A DNA stretch of 64,000 nucleotides from Vibrio tasmaniensis (GCF_024347635.1 NZ_AP025513.1:50714-114713); one strand, 5' to 3'. Numbered from the stretch's first letter, positions 16,430-24,217 are shown. The notes: generated from the sequence alone by a model not told the origin. Translations and numbers: made by a program.

Positions 16430-16454
16430 GATCCCATTCGGGGATCTTTTTTTT
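16430..16454 (+). terminator. Rho-independent terminator on the plus strand
   Basis: GATCCC (16430-16435), 5-base loop, GGGATC (16441-16446), then eight T. It works only on the plus strand, opposite to tra transcription, and no plus-strand gene precedes it. It may end a small antisense RNA covering the tra leader. Confidence 0.65.
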
Positions 16455-16461
16455 GAAAAAA

Positions 16462-16650
16462 TTACGGTTTATCTTTGGGTACTTCCCAGTTCACACCGAA
16501 CAGCTCAAGGTGATGCTCTAGTCGTGCTTGCGCTTCCGCGCGTTTTGTACGGCTATTGTGAGCCGTTGAGCTATCTAGAATTTGGTTATGTTTGCCTGAG
16601 AGCTTCACGTTGACGTGCGTACCTTTTAAATCGGATAATTTCTTATTCAA
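16462..16650 (-). CDS. traY: TraY-like ribbon-helix-helix relaxosome protein
   Basis: 62 residues. The stretch VNVKLSGKHNQILDSSTAHN, then RTKRAEAQARLEHHLELF, follows the single RHH repeat of TraY (for example MVKLKLPVDVESLLIEASNR then SFEAVIRLKDHL in F, from memory). TraY of R100-type plasmids has one such repeat, F has two. TraY binds oriT and the tra promoter and stimulates nicking. The only usable start is TTG at 16650; an in-frame stop lies shortly upstream. Position ahead of traA agrees with traYALE order. Confidence 0.7.
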   Translation of the reverse strand: MNKKLSDLKGTHVNVKLSGKHNQILDSSTAHNSRTKRAEAQARLEHHLELFGVNWEVPKDKP

Positions 16651-16674
16651 AACGGTTTCACTTTTTTCTTTATT

Positions 16675-16889
16675 TTACATAATGGACATAATGCGCATGA
16701 TTTTAAGTTGTTGAAAAATAAGGGGAAAATTAGATAAGTGGTGAGGACATGGCTAAGAATTAAGCGATTAAATAAATATAAGGACTATCAAGTTTATATA
16801 AATAAAGTATAATATGTGATTAGATATCACAGATTATAATGAAGGCATGTAAGTTATTGATATAACTACGTATAATGTCCATTATGTAA
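16675..16889. promoter_or_regulatory. AT-rich tra/rep control region with inverted binding-site-like repeats
   Basis: TTACATAATGGACATAATG (16675-16693) recurs in inverted orientation at 16873-16889 with 16 of 17 bases matching. Each contains two ATAATG/CATTAT half-sites. Midway lies a perfect inverted repeat TGTGAT-N5-ATCACA (16815-16831), like a CRP site but with one extra spacer base. The region separates the divergent traY and replication units and probably contains the tra promoter and sites for TraY or another regulator. Confidence 0.5.
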
Positions 16890-16918
16890 AACGATTTTGT
16901 GAAAGTGTGATTTAAGAC

Positions 16919-16948
16919 TTGAGACTCATAAAGTAAGTGCGCTATACT
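16919..16948 (+). promoter_or_regulatory. Sigma70-like promoter toward the replication gene
   Basis: TTGAGA (16919-16924) and TATACT (16943-16948) with an 18-base spacer on the plus strand. It would transcribe through two hairpin terminators into the leader of the replication gene. Confidence 0.45.
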
Positions 16949-16990
16949 TTGCTTAGATTCTTAGAGTGAAAAGTGCATTACATAGCACGC

Positions 16991-17022
16991 TACTACATAG
17001 TTTTCTATGTAGTGTATTTTTT
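16991..17022 (+). terminator. Terminator or attenuator 1 in the rep leader
   Basis: ACTACATAG (16992-17000), TTTT loop, CTATGTAGT (17005-17013), then GTATTTTTT. A 9-bp perfect stem followed by a T-run, about 45 bases after the proposed promoter. Confidence 0.65.
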
Positions 17023-17077
17023 AAGAATTGAGAGTGTGTTAGGGGTGAGATCCTAACTAGATAGCATTCGCAAAGCA

Positions 17078-17107
17078 GCCGTTCTCCCGATAGTGAACGG
17101 CTTTTTT
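17078..17107 (+). terminator. Terminator or attenuator 2 in the rep leader
   Basis: GCCGTTC (17078-17084), 10-base loop, GAACGGC (17095-17101), then six T. It lies 230 bases before the rep start. Its presence inside the leader suggests control of rep by premature termination, or the end of a separate small RNA. Confidence 0.65.
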
Positions 17108-17213
17108 GTGCCTGAAATTTAAGCATTTGATCTTTCTAGCGATCTTGTGTAAATTGAAAGCTCATTGTTTGGACTCTCAATCCAAACAACCCAAAAACTA
17201 TCGGAATCAAAAT

Positions 17214-17354
17214 ATGAAGAATCCCATTGTGTCTTGCCTATGGCAAGCGACCCTCAGACTCAAAACCTCAGTAGTAACCGCATTAGAATCAGATCCTCAC
17301 ACTTTGATCTGGCTCGGTTATGGCTTAGAGGGCGAGTCTCATGTTTGCAGATAA
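17214..17354 (+). CDS. Leader peptide overlapping the replication gene start
   Basis: A 46-codon frame from ATG 17214 (the frame is open back to a TTG at 17106) that ends at TAA 17352-17354, 14 bases inside the rep gene. This stop-over-start overlap is the design of leader peptides that couple translation of rep genes in IncFII, IncI and IncL/M plasmids. The peptide sequence itself is not recognised. Confidence 0.45.
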   Translation: MKNPIVSCLWQATLRLKTSVVTALESDPHTLIWLGYGLEGESHVCR

Positions 17355-18180
17355 CCTTGCGCCAGCGTTAGCCAAATCCCAATACGACAAAGCGTATCGT
17401 TTGATGCGTAAAGCACGTAAGCGTGAACTCATTGAGATGCACCATGAAGTGCTCAATCCTAAGTCAGCTCAACACGAGGTTGAACTTAACCAGGACGATT
17501 ACGCGATCGGTTTTAAGGCTCAACGTCTGCTTCGTAGTGGTGAGGTGGTCAATCTTCCCCACGAGTACGCTTTTATCTTGAAAGCGTGCCAAGAGTTTAT
17601 CCATAATCCCCAGCGCTTCCCTGCCCTATTCGCTTGGGGCGGCGCGGCGATCAATAACATCCAGTGCCGAACACTGATCGCCAAAGTTTTAGCTTGTATC
17701 TTACCGAACACGGATTTGATTGGTGGCCGTATCGGTGTGCCGACGGAAGCCGGTTTGAAAACCATCAGCTATGATCAGCTGCAGGAAGACTACGCGCTAC
17801 GGTGGGGCGAATATATTTCGCCGAAGTCGTTCGCTAAGGTGATTCGATACTTGCAACGTGCGACTTACTTGTACAGTGAGCGCATTAATGTGTGCGTCGA
17901 TGATGCCGAAGGTACAGTGCGCAGCGCAGCCGCTTATAAGCAATTTACAGAAGCCTTCTTTAGAGACATTAAAGTGGTGCGCTATCCTAATATTTGTGAG
18001 TTGATTATTGCCTCTCGCAAACGTATGGAAAAGAAAGGCTTGCGTTTTGACTGGCTAAACTTCCGCACCATTGCTTCTGGTATTCAGGAGATCTACAACG
18101 CGACGCGCTGTAATGATTTTGCTAAGAACGTGGCTAACCTGTTCACAGCAACGCCTCACTACTCCCCTTCCCCGCACTAG
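17341..18180 (+). CDS. repA: Plasmid replication initiator candidate (RepA-like)
   Basis: 279 residues, basic, soluble. I do not see a diagnostic motif, but several points agree with a theta-replication initiator of the RepA type: the coupled leader peptide and attenuators upstream, a gene-free hairpin-rich kilobase downstream, and the par operon next to it. The central part (YDQLQEDYALRWGEYISPKS and FAKVIRYLQRATYLYSERIN) looks like a winged-helix DNA-binding fold. Copy number is probably set through the leader. Alternative: an unrelated DNA-binding regulator. Confidence 0.6.
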   Translation: MFADNLAPALAKSQYDKAYRLMRKARKRELIEMHHEVLNPKSAQHEVELNQDDYAIGFKAQRLLRSGEVVNLPHEYAFILKACQEFIHNPQRFPALFAWGGAAINNIQCRTLIAKVLACILPNTDLIGGRIGVPTEAGLKTISYDQLQEDYALRWGEYISPKSFAKVIRYLQRATYLYSERINVCVDDAEGTVRSAAAYKQFTEAFFRDIKVVRYPNICELIIASRKRMEKKGLRFDWLNFRTIASGIQEIYNATRCNDFAKNVANLFTATPHYSPSPH

Positions 18181-19202
18181 CTATAGAGAAGTATCCGCTT
18201 AACGGCGGAGGCTTTTGCACGTTCGAAGCCTATTTTTGGTTAAAGATCCACCAATATTCTTCGTATTTACCAGAGTCTAACCCTGAGCCCCCTCCCCTCC
18301 CGATCGTTCTGAGTCGCTTTTTTATGTCAATTTCAAAAGGGAGTGCAATAAAAGCGTGTAAGAAAAGAGCACAAAGATGGCTCTAAAAAATGGACTGCGG
18401 TTATGTGTACTCCGTAGTTAAACTTCGTATATAAATAAATATTTAAGTAAACATTAGATAGAAAGTTAAGGTTCACGCTGACTGCTACATACTTGTATGT
18501 AGAGCCGGTGTGAAGCCGACAAGCGATAGCGCGTCAGTTACATACCCAAGTCCAACTTGATCGATCCTACAACAGCCGTCGCTTCGCTCCATGATACCCA
18601 CAGCCAGCATTAAGCTTAACTGAACTAAAAAAGAACAACGCCATCGCTGGCTGCGCTGGATCTTTCTTTTGTCATTCGACAGGAAACTTTTGAGCATATA
18701 CGTAGAGTCTCGTGGAACCACCACAATAAACACGAGTCACATCAACCAACAACGCACCTCTTACTCGCTTCGCTCGCGCATTCTACCAAGGCGAAGGGCA
18801 ATTTCCGTACCCGTTACCTTCATCGATACATTAAGCTCCATCTGGAGTGGTTGGAAAGTGTCTTACTCGCTACGCGAGCGCGTTCTGGTACTCGTCGCAT
18901 AGCGACTCATGAAATTGAAAAGTGACAGGGCAGCGGATTTAATTTTATCTGCGCAGATCTTGAGCAAAAGAAGAAGAAGAAGAGTTGATATGGAATTGCT
19001 GAATATCGATTATGTTACAGTGTAGCGTAGTTGGGTTGTAAAAATAGCGAAATGTTTCCATCTCGCTATTTTGAGCCAGTGATCACCTAGAATTTTGACG
19101 GACTGAATCGACTTAGGGTTCATTGTTGTATTGGGGCTGATTGTGAGCAAAAATAGCCCTCGTGGTTTTCTGTATTCACAGAATAAAATCAAAGGGACTT
19201 CT
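18181..19202. other. Gene-free hairpin-rich region, probable replication origin
   Basis: No convincing gene in 1.0 kb. It holds a pyrimidine-rich stretch at 18285-18305, a perfect palindrome CTACATAC-TT-GTATGTAG (18485-18502), and many short GC stems such as CTCGC-TAC-GCGAG (18866-18878) and GTCGC-ATA-GCGAC (18894-18906). Two sections repeat the pattern TTACTCGCT(N)CGCG. In RepA-type plasmids the origin lies downstream of rep, so this is the best candidate. No DnaA box was identified with certainty. Confidence 0.45.
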
Positions 19203-19655
19203 CTAAGACTTTCGTTTCAATTGCAATAACTTAGATGCTTTCGAGATTTGAATCCCTTTATAAAACGTATATAGGCCAGCTCCAATAAAGATAGCCCCAA
19301 TGAGTTTGGGCATAGGGCTAGAGAATGGAGTTGAAAATACATTTATTGTATACGCTCCAGCAAGAGGGAAAACTATCCCAAAAAAGAGATGAAGCCGCAT
19401 TCCGATGTTACCTGATACACCTGTCGTATTGTTTTTATATGCATAGGCGTTAAAGATGCCGTTATTTACCTTACCCGCAACTGCTACATTATCATTTTCA
19501 TCAATCAATATAGCTTCACTAGATTTTAGTTGTACTGGTTGCTTATCGATTTGAAATATCGTTACATGGGTAGTCGTGACGCCATTGTTATGACCTCCAC
19601 TACTGATCTCTACAGTATTTCTAAGTTTAGAAACAACACCTTTTGATATATCCAT
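19203..19655 (-). CDS. Hypothetical membrane protein
   Basis: 150 residues. The first ~80 form a soluble part with beta-strand character (GVVSKLRNTVEISSGGHNNG); two membrane helices follow (about 88-108 and 115-133), and the tail is basic (SKLLQLKRKS). The gene stands alone on the minus strand between the presumed origin and the par operon. Family not recognised. Confidence 0.55.
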   Translation of the reverse strand: MDISKGVVSKLRNTVEISSGGHNNGVTTTHVTIFQIDKQPVQLKSSEAILIDENDNVAVAGKVNNGIFNAYAYKNNTTGVSGNIGMRLHLFFGIVFPLAGAYTINVFSTPFSSPMPKLIGAIFIGAGLYTFYKGIQISKASKLLQLKRKS

Positions 19656-19819
19656 GCTCTGCCTTTATTACCTCAATATTCAACTAAACTTATAATCTAC
19701 AATTATAGAAAGTAGGTCAAGAACGTAACGCTCACCTGGAGGACAAGGCTCTTTTAGCTTAGTGATTTTTTGCTCATCCCCAGATAGTATTTCCTATAAA
19801 TACTTACAACTATTCGAAC

Positions 19820-19937
19820 GTACAGTTGTACATATTAACAGTGTTCAGGTGTATTGTTGTACAAATGAATGACTGTACATTTGTTGACTGTACACTTGTA
19901 TAGTGTATAATTGTATGGTTTTTGATTGTACAGGTGT
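19820..19937 (+). promoter_or_regulatory. par promoter embedded in TGTAC repeats (operator or centromere)
   Basis: Repeated TGTAC half-sites: GTACA-GT-TGTAC (19820-19831), TTGTACAA (19857-19864), GACTGTACA twice with a 15-base period (19871, 19886) and TTGTACAGGTGTAC ahead of parA. A strong promoter, TTGACT (19884-19889) and TATAAT (19906-19911) with a 16-base spacer, is embedded among them. This is the usual layout of a type Ib par locus, where the small partner protein binds upstream repeats and represses the operon. Confidence 0.7.
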
Positions 19938-19943
19938 ACGCTT

Positions 19944-20519
19944 ATGAAAGTTATTGATGTTTGGAACCCTAAAGGGGGGCAAGGTAAATCCATGCTTACT
20001 ATTAACCTTGCAGCAGCAGCGGTCGAGTTAGGTAAAAAAGTTCTCGTTATATGCCAAGACCCACAAGGAACCTCTACTCTCTATCATAAGGGAGGAAAGC
20101 TTCCTTTTGAGGTTTTAAGTTCAATTCCTAGAACAAAACCTGATGCGGATATATTGATTTTTGATCATCAAGCAGCAGATTGGGATGTCCCTGAGGGGGC
20201 TTTATTAATCATGCCATTTAAACCTGCAAGAGATCAGTATGCCACTTATATGGATGCCTTTAAACGTGCTGAACTGGTAGGGAAATCGATTATTACAGTT
20301 GTAACTGATACTAGTAGCCATCGACCTGAGGAAGTCAATGTAACAAAGGCAATGAAAAAAAGGGGAGCGTTTACTATTCCATCTAGTGGCGTGTTTGGTA
20401 GAGCGGCGTGTGAATATCGTACTATTTTTGATGATGCTTTGAATAGAGCTTACAAAGTAAGAGAGCGCCGCCGTGAGTTTTTACAGATTATGAGCCATAT
20501 ACTAGTGGAGGTTAAGTGA
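19944..20519 (+). CDS. parA: ParA-family partition ATPase (small, ParF-like)
   Basis: 191 residues. The deviant Walker A of ParA/MinD proteins, KGGQGKSM, begins near residue 9, and the acidic DILIFDHQAAD near 73 corresponds to the A-prime/Walker B region. The protein lacks an N-terminal DNA-binding domain, which puts it with the short ParF-type ATPases of type Ib systems. It segregates plasmid copies by ATP-dependent polymerisation on the nucleoid. ATG at 19944 was chosen over an upstream GTG. The stop overlaps the next gene (TGATG). Confidence 0.85.
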   Translation: MKVIDVWNPKGGQGKSMLTINLAAAAVELGKKVLVICQDPQGTSTLYHKGGKLPFEVLSSIPRTKPDADILIFDHQAADWDVPEGALLIMPFKPARDQYATYMDAFKRAELVGKSIITVVTDTSSHRPEEVNVTKAMKKRGAFTIPSSGVFGRAACEYRTIFDDALNRAYKVRERRREFLQIMSHILVEVK

Positions 20520-20788
20520 TGTCGGATTCTCGTTTTGGATGGATGAATGAAGAAGATGATAGGGCTGAATCTAATCAGTTAAAAGGGAAAACTGAAAACC
20601 CTGATGCTCCGATAATGAAAAAAGTTATTCGCACCCCTAAAAGAACGACAAGAGGAATTTTTGTTGATGATAATATTTGGGATGATTTTGAAGACATCAT
20701 TTATAAGCAAAAAAAGCAGAAAGGGAAGTCAAAACCAGAGTTAGCAGAAGAGGCTTTGCTTTATATAATTGAAAAATATAAAAAATAG
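20519..20788 (+). CDS. parB: Small centromere-binding protein candidate (ParG/ParB-like)
   Basis: 89 residues. A flexible charged N-terminus and a C-terminal part (TTRGIFVDDNIWDDFEDIIY, then KSKPELAEEALLYIIEKYK) that fits a ribbon-helix-helix fold. It is coupled to parA by a one-base stop/start overlap and is flanked on both sides by repeated sites. This is the size, order and fold of the ParG-type partner, so it probably binds the repeats and represses the operon. Confidence 0.7.
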   Translation: MSDSRFGWMNEEDDRAESNQLKGKTENPDAPIMKKVIRTPKRTTRGIFVDDNIWDDFEDIIYKQKKQKGKSKPELAEEALLYIIEKYKK

Positions 20789-20809
20789 CTATACTAGCGA
20801 GTGGCAATT

Positions 20810-20880
20810 TATACAACTATACAACTATACAACTATACAGTGTACAGTTGTATAGCTAACTAGTTATACAACTGTACAAT
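20810..20880. repeat. TATACAAC iterons downstream of par
   Basis: Three exact 8-base direct repeats TATACAAC followed by TATACAGTGTACAGTTGTATA (a palindromic cluster) and TTATACAACTGTACAA. The half-site is related to those upstream of parA. Likely part of the centromere or an operator for the downstream small gene. Confidence 0.65.
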
Positions 20881-20941
20881 CCTTTAATGAAAGTTTGCCG
20901 ACGAGCATTAAAGGAGCAGCCCAACCCATTGGAGAATTAAG

Positions 20942-21118
20942 ATGCAATTGAACTGTAGCATAACTCACACCCTAAACCAAAGCGTGACTAATGAAGAACT
21001 CGATACGTTGGTTAGCCTCATGGAACGCAACTACTTTCGCCCTAACCAGCAAGAAGTGATTGCCGCATTCGTTGGACGACAAACTATCAAGAACTACCTA
21101 GAGGAGTGTGAGTTATAA
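20942..21118 (+). CDS. Small hypothetical protein (58 residues)
   Basis: ATG at 20942 with GGAG seven bases upstream, ending at TAA 21116. It reads MQLNCSITHTLNQSVTNEEL and later FRPNQQEVIAAFVGRQTIKN, plausible as a small helical DNA-binding or regulatory protein. It follows the par repeats directly. No family recognised. Confidence 0.5.
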   Translation: MQLNCSITHTLNQSVTNEELDTLVSLMERNYFRPNQQEVIAAFVGRQTIKNYLEECEL

Positions 21119-21180
21119 ATTATTCACCGTACGGTGTTTATTGGATCGTATTATCGATCATATGTTAAATTGACAAAATT

Positions 21181-21238
21181 AGGCTGGCTTTTGCGCGGTA
21201 GGGGACGACTCTAGCTACAACCGCTCGAAAGTCAGCCT
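21181..21238 (+). terminator. Stem-loop after the 58-residue gene
   Basis: AGGCTGGCTTT (21181-21191) pairs with AAAGTCAGCCT (21228-21238), 11 bp with one G-U pair and a long loop, followed by the pyrimidine-rich CTTCTCTTTCC. A terminator is likely. The rest of 21119-21473 shows nothing else. Confidence 0.4.
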
Positions 21239-21473
21239 CTTCTCTTTCCATACCCTCGATTTCCCTTCTGAAAGTTAATTACAGTTTTCTGCTATATGTT
21301 AAACACTTGTGATGCGTTTTTATTTCGACTCGATTTCGCCCTCTAAGTCTCAAAACTAGAGCTTTTTGATTTCAATCTAACTGACCGCTATCAGACTTTC
21401 TTTAAAAATTGATCCTGATGCGGGATCTTTTGTTAGCATTAAAAAATCAATAATAAAAATGGAGTCTTCTTTT

Positions 21474-21719
21474 ATGTTACTGAGAAATTTTATCGATACT
21501 AAAGCCTTGTCTTGGCCATTGGCTCCCCATCTAGAAATGACTAAGGTGGGAAAGCTGACTCTTTATCTTTCTCCTGATATCCCAGAACGAAAGTTTTCAA
21601 TTGATGAGTTACTTGCTGAGGTGAAGTTGTCTAAAAAGCAGACTAAATTATGGGCGGCTTATTTCCGGGATCTTGCTAGCGAGTTAGATTCTCTTCATGA
21701 CGAGAGTAATATCAAGTAA
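21474..21719 (+). CDS. Hypothetical protein (81 residues)
   Basis: Starts at ATG 21474 with GGAG about 11 bases upstream; the frame is open to 21459. It reads MLLRNFIDTKALSWPLAPHL, then a segment TLYLSPDIPERKFSIDELL and a basic helix. No family recognised. It lies alone between AT-rich noncoding stretches. Confidence 0.45.
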   Translation: MLLRNFIDTKALSWPLAPHLEMTKVGKLTLYLSPDIPERKFSIDELLAEVKLSKKQTKLWAAYFRDLASELDSLHDESNIK

Positions 21720-21900
21720 GCTGAAACATTTTTGGTGCTTTCGATAGGGAAACCAAGGAATGATTAAATGAAAATAGTTAAACAATTAATCAGACAGTTA
21801 CGGTCAGTTAAACCGTAAGTTTATGGCGTGACTGGAAAAAATAATGGAGCTTCATTGGACCTATGCGTTTAAGCTTTGAATTTACCGTTGAATGTAAAAA

Positions 21901-21955
21901 CTGACGCGCGATTGCTTGTCGGCTTTGTCCTGTCTCTACATGCAAGCATATAGCA
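21901..21955 (+). repeat. 55-bp element shared with 44946-44999 (copy 1)
   Basis: Begins CTGACGC, has TTGTCGG in the middle and ends with the 22 bases whose core is CTACATGCAAGCATATAGCA. The copy near 45.0 kb shares these three blocks at the same spacing within one base. It lies just upstream of a small gene here. Origin unknown; possibly the end of a mobile cassette or a small RNA. Confidence 0.5.
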
Positions 21956-21975
21956 ACCAGCACAAACCTATCTTA

Positions 21976-22248
21976 ATGGAGTTGAATTTGAATATAAATG
22001 AATGGGTGTGTATCGAGGACGGAGAGGGTGATTACGTGATCGAGCGTTTTGAAGTTCGAATGAAAGGGAGAAAGCCATTGGTGATCAATAATCCGTCTTT
22101 TTCGAAACTGCTCTTTGTCACCCAACAATATCTCAATTGCTCTCTTAACATGACCAAGGAGCTCATTAGGCGAACCGTTTTAAATTCGTCAGAACCATTC
22201 ACCATAGAAGAGTACGTCAAGTTGGTTGAATATCTTGAGAGAAACTAA
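21976..22248 (+). CDS. Hypothetical protein (90 residues)
   Basis: From ATG 21976 (frame open to 21916, but that part covers the repeated element). It contains IERFEVRMKGRKPLVINNPS and a helical C-terminus ending in EEYVKLVEYLERN. No recognisable family and no clear ribosome binding site. Kept because the frame is long for this AT-rich stretch and has a protein-like composition. Confidence 0.4.
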   Translation: MELNLNINEWVCIEDGEGDYVIERFEVRMKGRKPLVINNPSFSKLLFVTQQYLNCSLNMTKELIRRTVLNSSEPFTIEEYVKLVEYLERN

Positions 22249-22344
22249 AGTGAGTCATTCAAAGAGTGTGTCACTTACCTGGTCTTAAGTGAAAGGAGCG
22301 TTTTTTCCTAACTTTTGCTCCGTGGCCAACACAGTTAAATCTGT

Positions 22345-22617
22345 CTATTCTACTTCCATCATAGCGGCCAACACTGCTAGTCTTTCTTTTGGCTCTAACG
22401 CTTGGTAGTTTTTAGCCCATCGTTGGGCTTTTCGTTTAATGCGTAGTCGGTCGGTAAAGTTAACCCCTGCATAAGCTGACCAGTGCAAACTATCGGCTTC
22501 GTAATTCATCCACAATTTTTCTCGTCTCACACCACCCAGTGTCATCACGTTAAACTCATACGTCCGCCAGTCCGTTAATAGCGAGTCGTATAATTCGGCC
22601 GGATACCCTGAATGCAT
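22345..22617 (-). pseudogene. C-terminal remnant of a D12-class DNA adenine methylase
   Basis: 90 codons resembling the last third of phage and plasmid Dam-like methylases: HSGYPAELYDSLLTDWRTYE, TLGGVRREKLWMNY and the basic LRIKRKAQRWAKNYQ ending with ERLAVLAAMMEVE. The catalytic DPPY and the AdoMet-binding parts are missing, and a TGA lies in frame four codons upstream of TRGQIM. It can no longer methylate DNA. It suggests that a larger methylase locus was once here. Confidence 0.65.
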
Positions 22618-22870
22618 GATTTGACCCCGCGTTCAGGTAGGAATTTGAATTGGGTTAGTCGTTCAATGTGTTGCTCTATCGTGAGTTCTTTTCGATAGCG
22701 TTTGTTTGAGGTTCTTGTTTCATGTTAGGTAATAAGAGCCTTGAAACCACGTTAAGACTTATAGAGACAAATACTGTGAGTATGCTAGCAATTGCAGATA
22801 TGGCTTTTTAAAATGTGCTAGACACATATGACGGGTGTATGTAGTGTGCTTTTATTAGCTACAAACAAGT

Positions 22871-22894
22871 GAGCCACCCTCGAAAGGGTGGCTC
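22871..22894. terminator. Perfect 10-bp hairpin
   Basis: GAGCCACCCT-CGAA-AGGGTGGCTC, a strong stem with a GNRA-like loop. Only TTAAA follows on the plus strand, so termination is probable but not certain. It separates the methylase remnant from the Abi gene. The remaining bases of 22618-22993 show nothing convincing. Confidence 0.55.
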
Positions 22895-23014
22895 TTAAAC
22901 TCGCTACCTGTTGTCAATACTGTTTCCAGCGGAAGAGGACAGGGCTATCACAACAAGAGGATTTACCTCAGTTGCGTCTAATAATACACAACCTTGATAC
23001 AGAGGGCAAATAAT

Positions 23015-23743
23015 TTGGATTTGGAAGAGATCAAGCAAGGGCTTTCTACAGAAAAACTAGAGACCTATCGTCAGGTGCTCGACTGTAAATCTGATAGTGA
23101 GTTAATAGCCGTCTATATGGCAATGCAAAGTATAATGTCTCAGTTTTTCTCAGTAGTTCAGCTACTTGAAGTGACGTTGAGAAATTCAATCCATAAATCA
23201 GCAACAGAATGCTTTGAAGATGATGAATGGTATAAGCGAATTCCTCTAAGTCAAGAGTCTAGAAAACAAGTCGATTTTGCAGAACAGCAGTGTTTAAAGG
23301 ATGTAGGCGCTCGATATACCAGTAACGATCTTGTTTCTCGATTACCGTTTGGATTTTGGGTTCACATGTTACACCGAGACTACAACAACCCTCGCAACAG
23401 AGATCATAACCTATGGCAAACACAGTTGGATAAGTGTTTCCCGAACGCTAGAGAGAAGAGAGTTAAACTCAATACACTATTTCAGAAAATGGGAGCATTA
23501 AATAAGTTCAGGAATCGTTTATTCCATCATGAGCCAGCATGGAAAGGTAGATCCACTCGAAACCGAGTTGATGCTATTGAGTTTCTTCTAAAAATGTTCA
23601 ACGAGCACACGGACGCTATTTACTTACTATCCACTTCTAAACGAGATCTTATTACAGTGTTAGGGTTTGAAGATAAATTCAATCAAGAGTGTAATATCAA
23701 AAGCTTAGAACGTTTTGAGGCGTTGTTATCTCCCACAAATTGA
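23015..23743 (+). CDS. Abi-like protein with HEPN-type RNase motif
   Basis: 242 residues from the TTG at 23015, which has an AGAGGG eight bases upstream; the frame is open to 22994. It matches the general plan of the Abi_2 (AbiD/AbiF) family: helical protein with QLLEVTLRNSIHKSA near residue 50, SRLPFGFWVHML near 110 and the HEPN motif RNRLFHHEPAW near 170 (R-x4-H). Proteins of this family kill or arrest phage-infected cells by RNA cleavage. It stands alone with no partner gene. Confidence 0.7.
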   Translation: MDLEEIKQGLSTEKLETYRQVLDCKSDSELIAVYMAMQSIMSQFFSVVQLLEVTLRNSIHKSATECFEDDEWYKRIPLSQESRKQVDFAEQQCLKDVGARYTSNDLVSRLPFGFWVHMLHRDYNNPRNRDHNLWQTQLDKCFPNAREKRVKLNTLFQKMGALNKFRNRLFHHEPAWKGRSTRNRVDAIEFLLKMFNEHTDAIYLLSTSKRDLITVLGFEDKFNQECNIKSLERFEALLSPTN

Positions 23744-23808
23744 AATAGTGGTGATTAGCAAGCTAGACATATTTGACAGGTAAGTGAACCGGAGTGTACT
23801 AGACCTAT

Positions 23809-23991
23809 ATGGCGGGTAAAAATACTACAGAGTTTCAACTTATAGCAAACGCTAAAGGTTGGAAGTTTGAAGAAATTGCAAAACGTTGGGGTAAGTCAGA
23901 ACGTCAGCTATCACGTATAGCAAAGGCAGGGGAGCAGCGGGATTTAGACGCTGTGAACGGCTTGCCAGATAAGAACAAAGTGAAGCAATAG
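23809..23991 (+). CDS. Small HTH protein at the head of the small-gene array
   Basis: 60 residues with a helix-turn-helix, FEEIAKRWGKSERQLSRIAK, a form common in small plasmid and ICE DNA-binding proteins. It is the first of a series of short plus-strand genes with tight spacing (13 bases to the next). As the only clear DNA-binding protein at the head of the run, it may regulate it. Confidence 0.6.
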   Translation: MAGKNTTEFQLIANAKGWKFEEIAKRWGKSERQLSRIAKAGEQRDLDAVNGLPDKNKVKQ

Positions 23992-24003
23992 GGGAAAATA
24001 AAA

Positions 24004-24207
24004 ATGGAAATTAGGCAAATACCTTGGGTTGAGTTAAAGCGTAATCTTGAAGAGGTTGGTGTAGAGTATGGAACAAACAAGGCAGTATATCGTTATATCC
24101 AGTCCTTAAATGCTAGCGTACGTTTAAGCTTGAAGTCTAAAGGTTACACTAGTAAGACCGTTACACTCATAGATGGAACCGAGCTTTATGCTTGGGTTCA
24201 AGCATAA
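24004..24207 (+). CDS. Hypothetical protein (67 residues)
   Basis: Starts after AGGGGAAAATAAAA. It reads IPWVELKRNLEEVGVEYGTN, then NASVRLSLKSKGYTSKTVTL and a short C-terminus. Probably an alpha/beta fold; function unknown. Second gene of the array. Confidence 0.5.
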   Translation: MEIRQIPWVELKRNLEEVGVEYGTNKAVYRYIQSLNASVRLSLKSKGYTSKTVTLIDGTELYAWVQA

Positions 24208-24217
24208 GGGGAATATC

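Noticed and set aside
16815..16831. True CRP site
   Set aside because: The half-sites are right but the spacing is one base longer than the consensus; kept only as a CRP-like palindrome.
17165..17371. Alternative leader frame over the rep start
   Set aside because: It overlaps the chosen leader in another frame, and only one can be used; the 17214-17354 frame gives the tighter stop/start overlap.
18485..18902. Open frames on both strands in the presumed origin region
   Set aside because: Composition is driven by GC hairpins; no ribosome binding site and no protein-like pattern.
20810..20880. CRISPR-like array
   Set aside because: Units are 8 bases with no unique spacers; they are protein-binding iterons.
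21181..21238. Integron attC site
   Set aside because: There is an imperfect palindrome, but the required RYYYAAC/GTTRRRY core sites are absent and no integrase is present.
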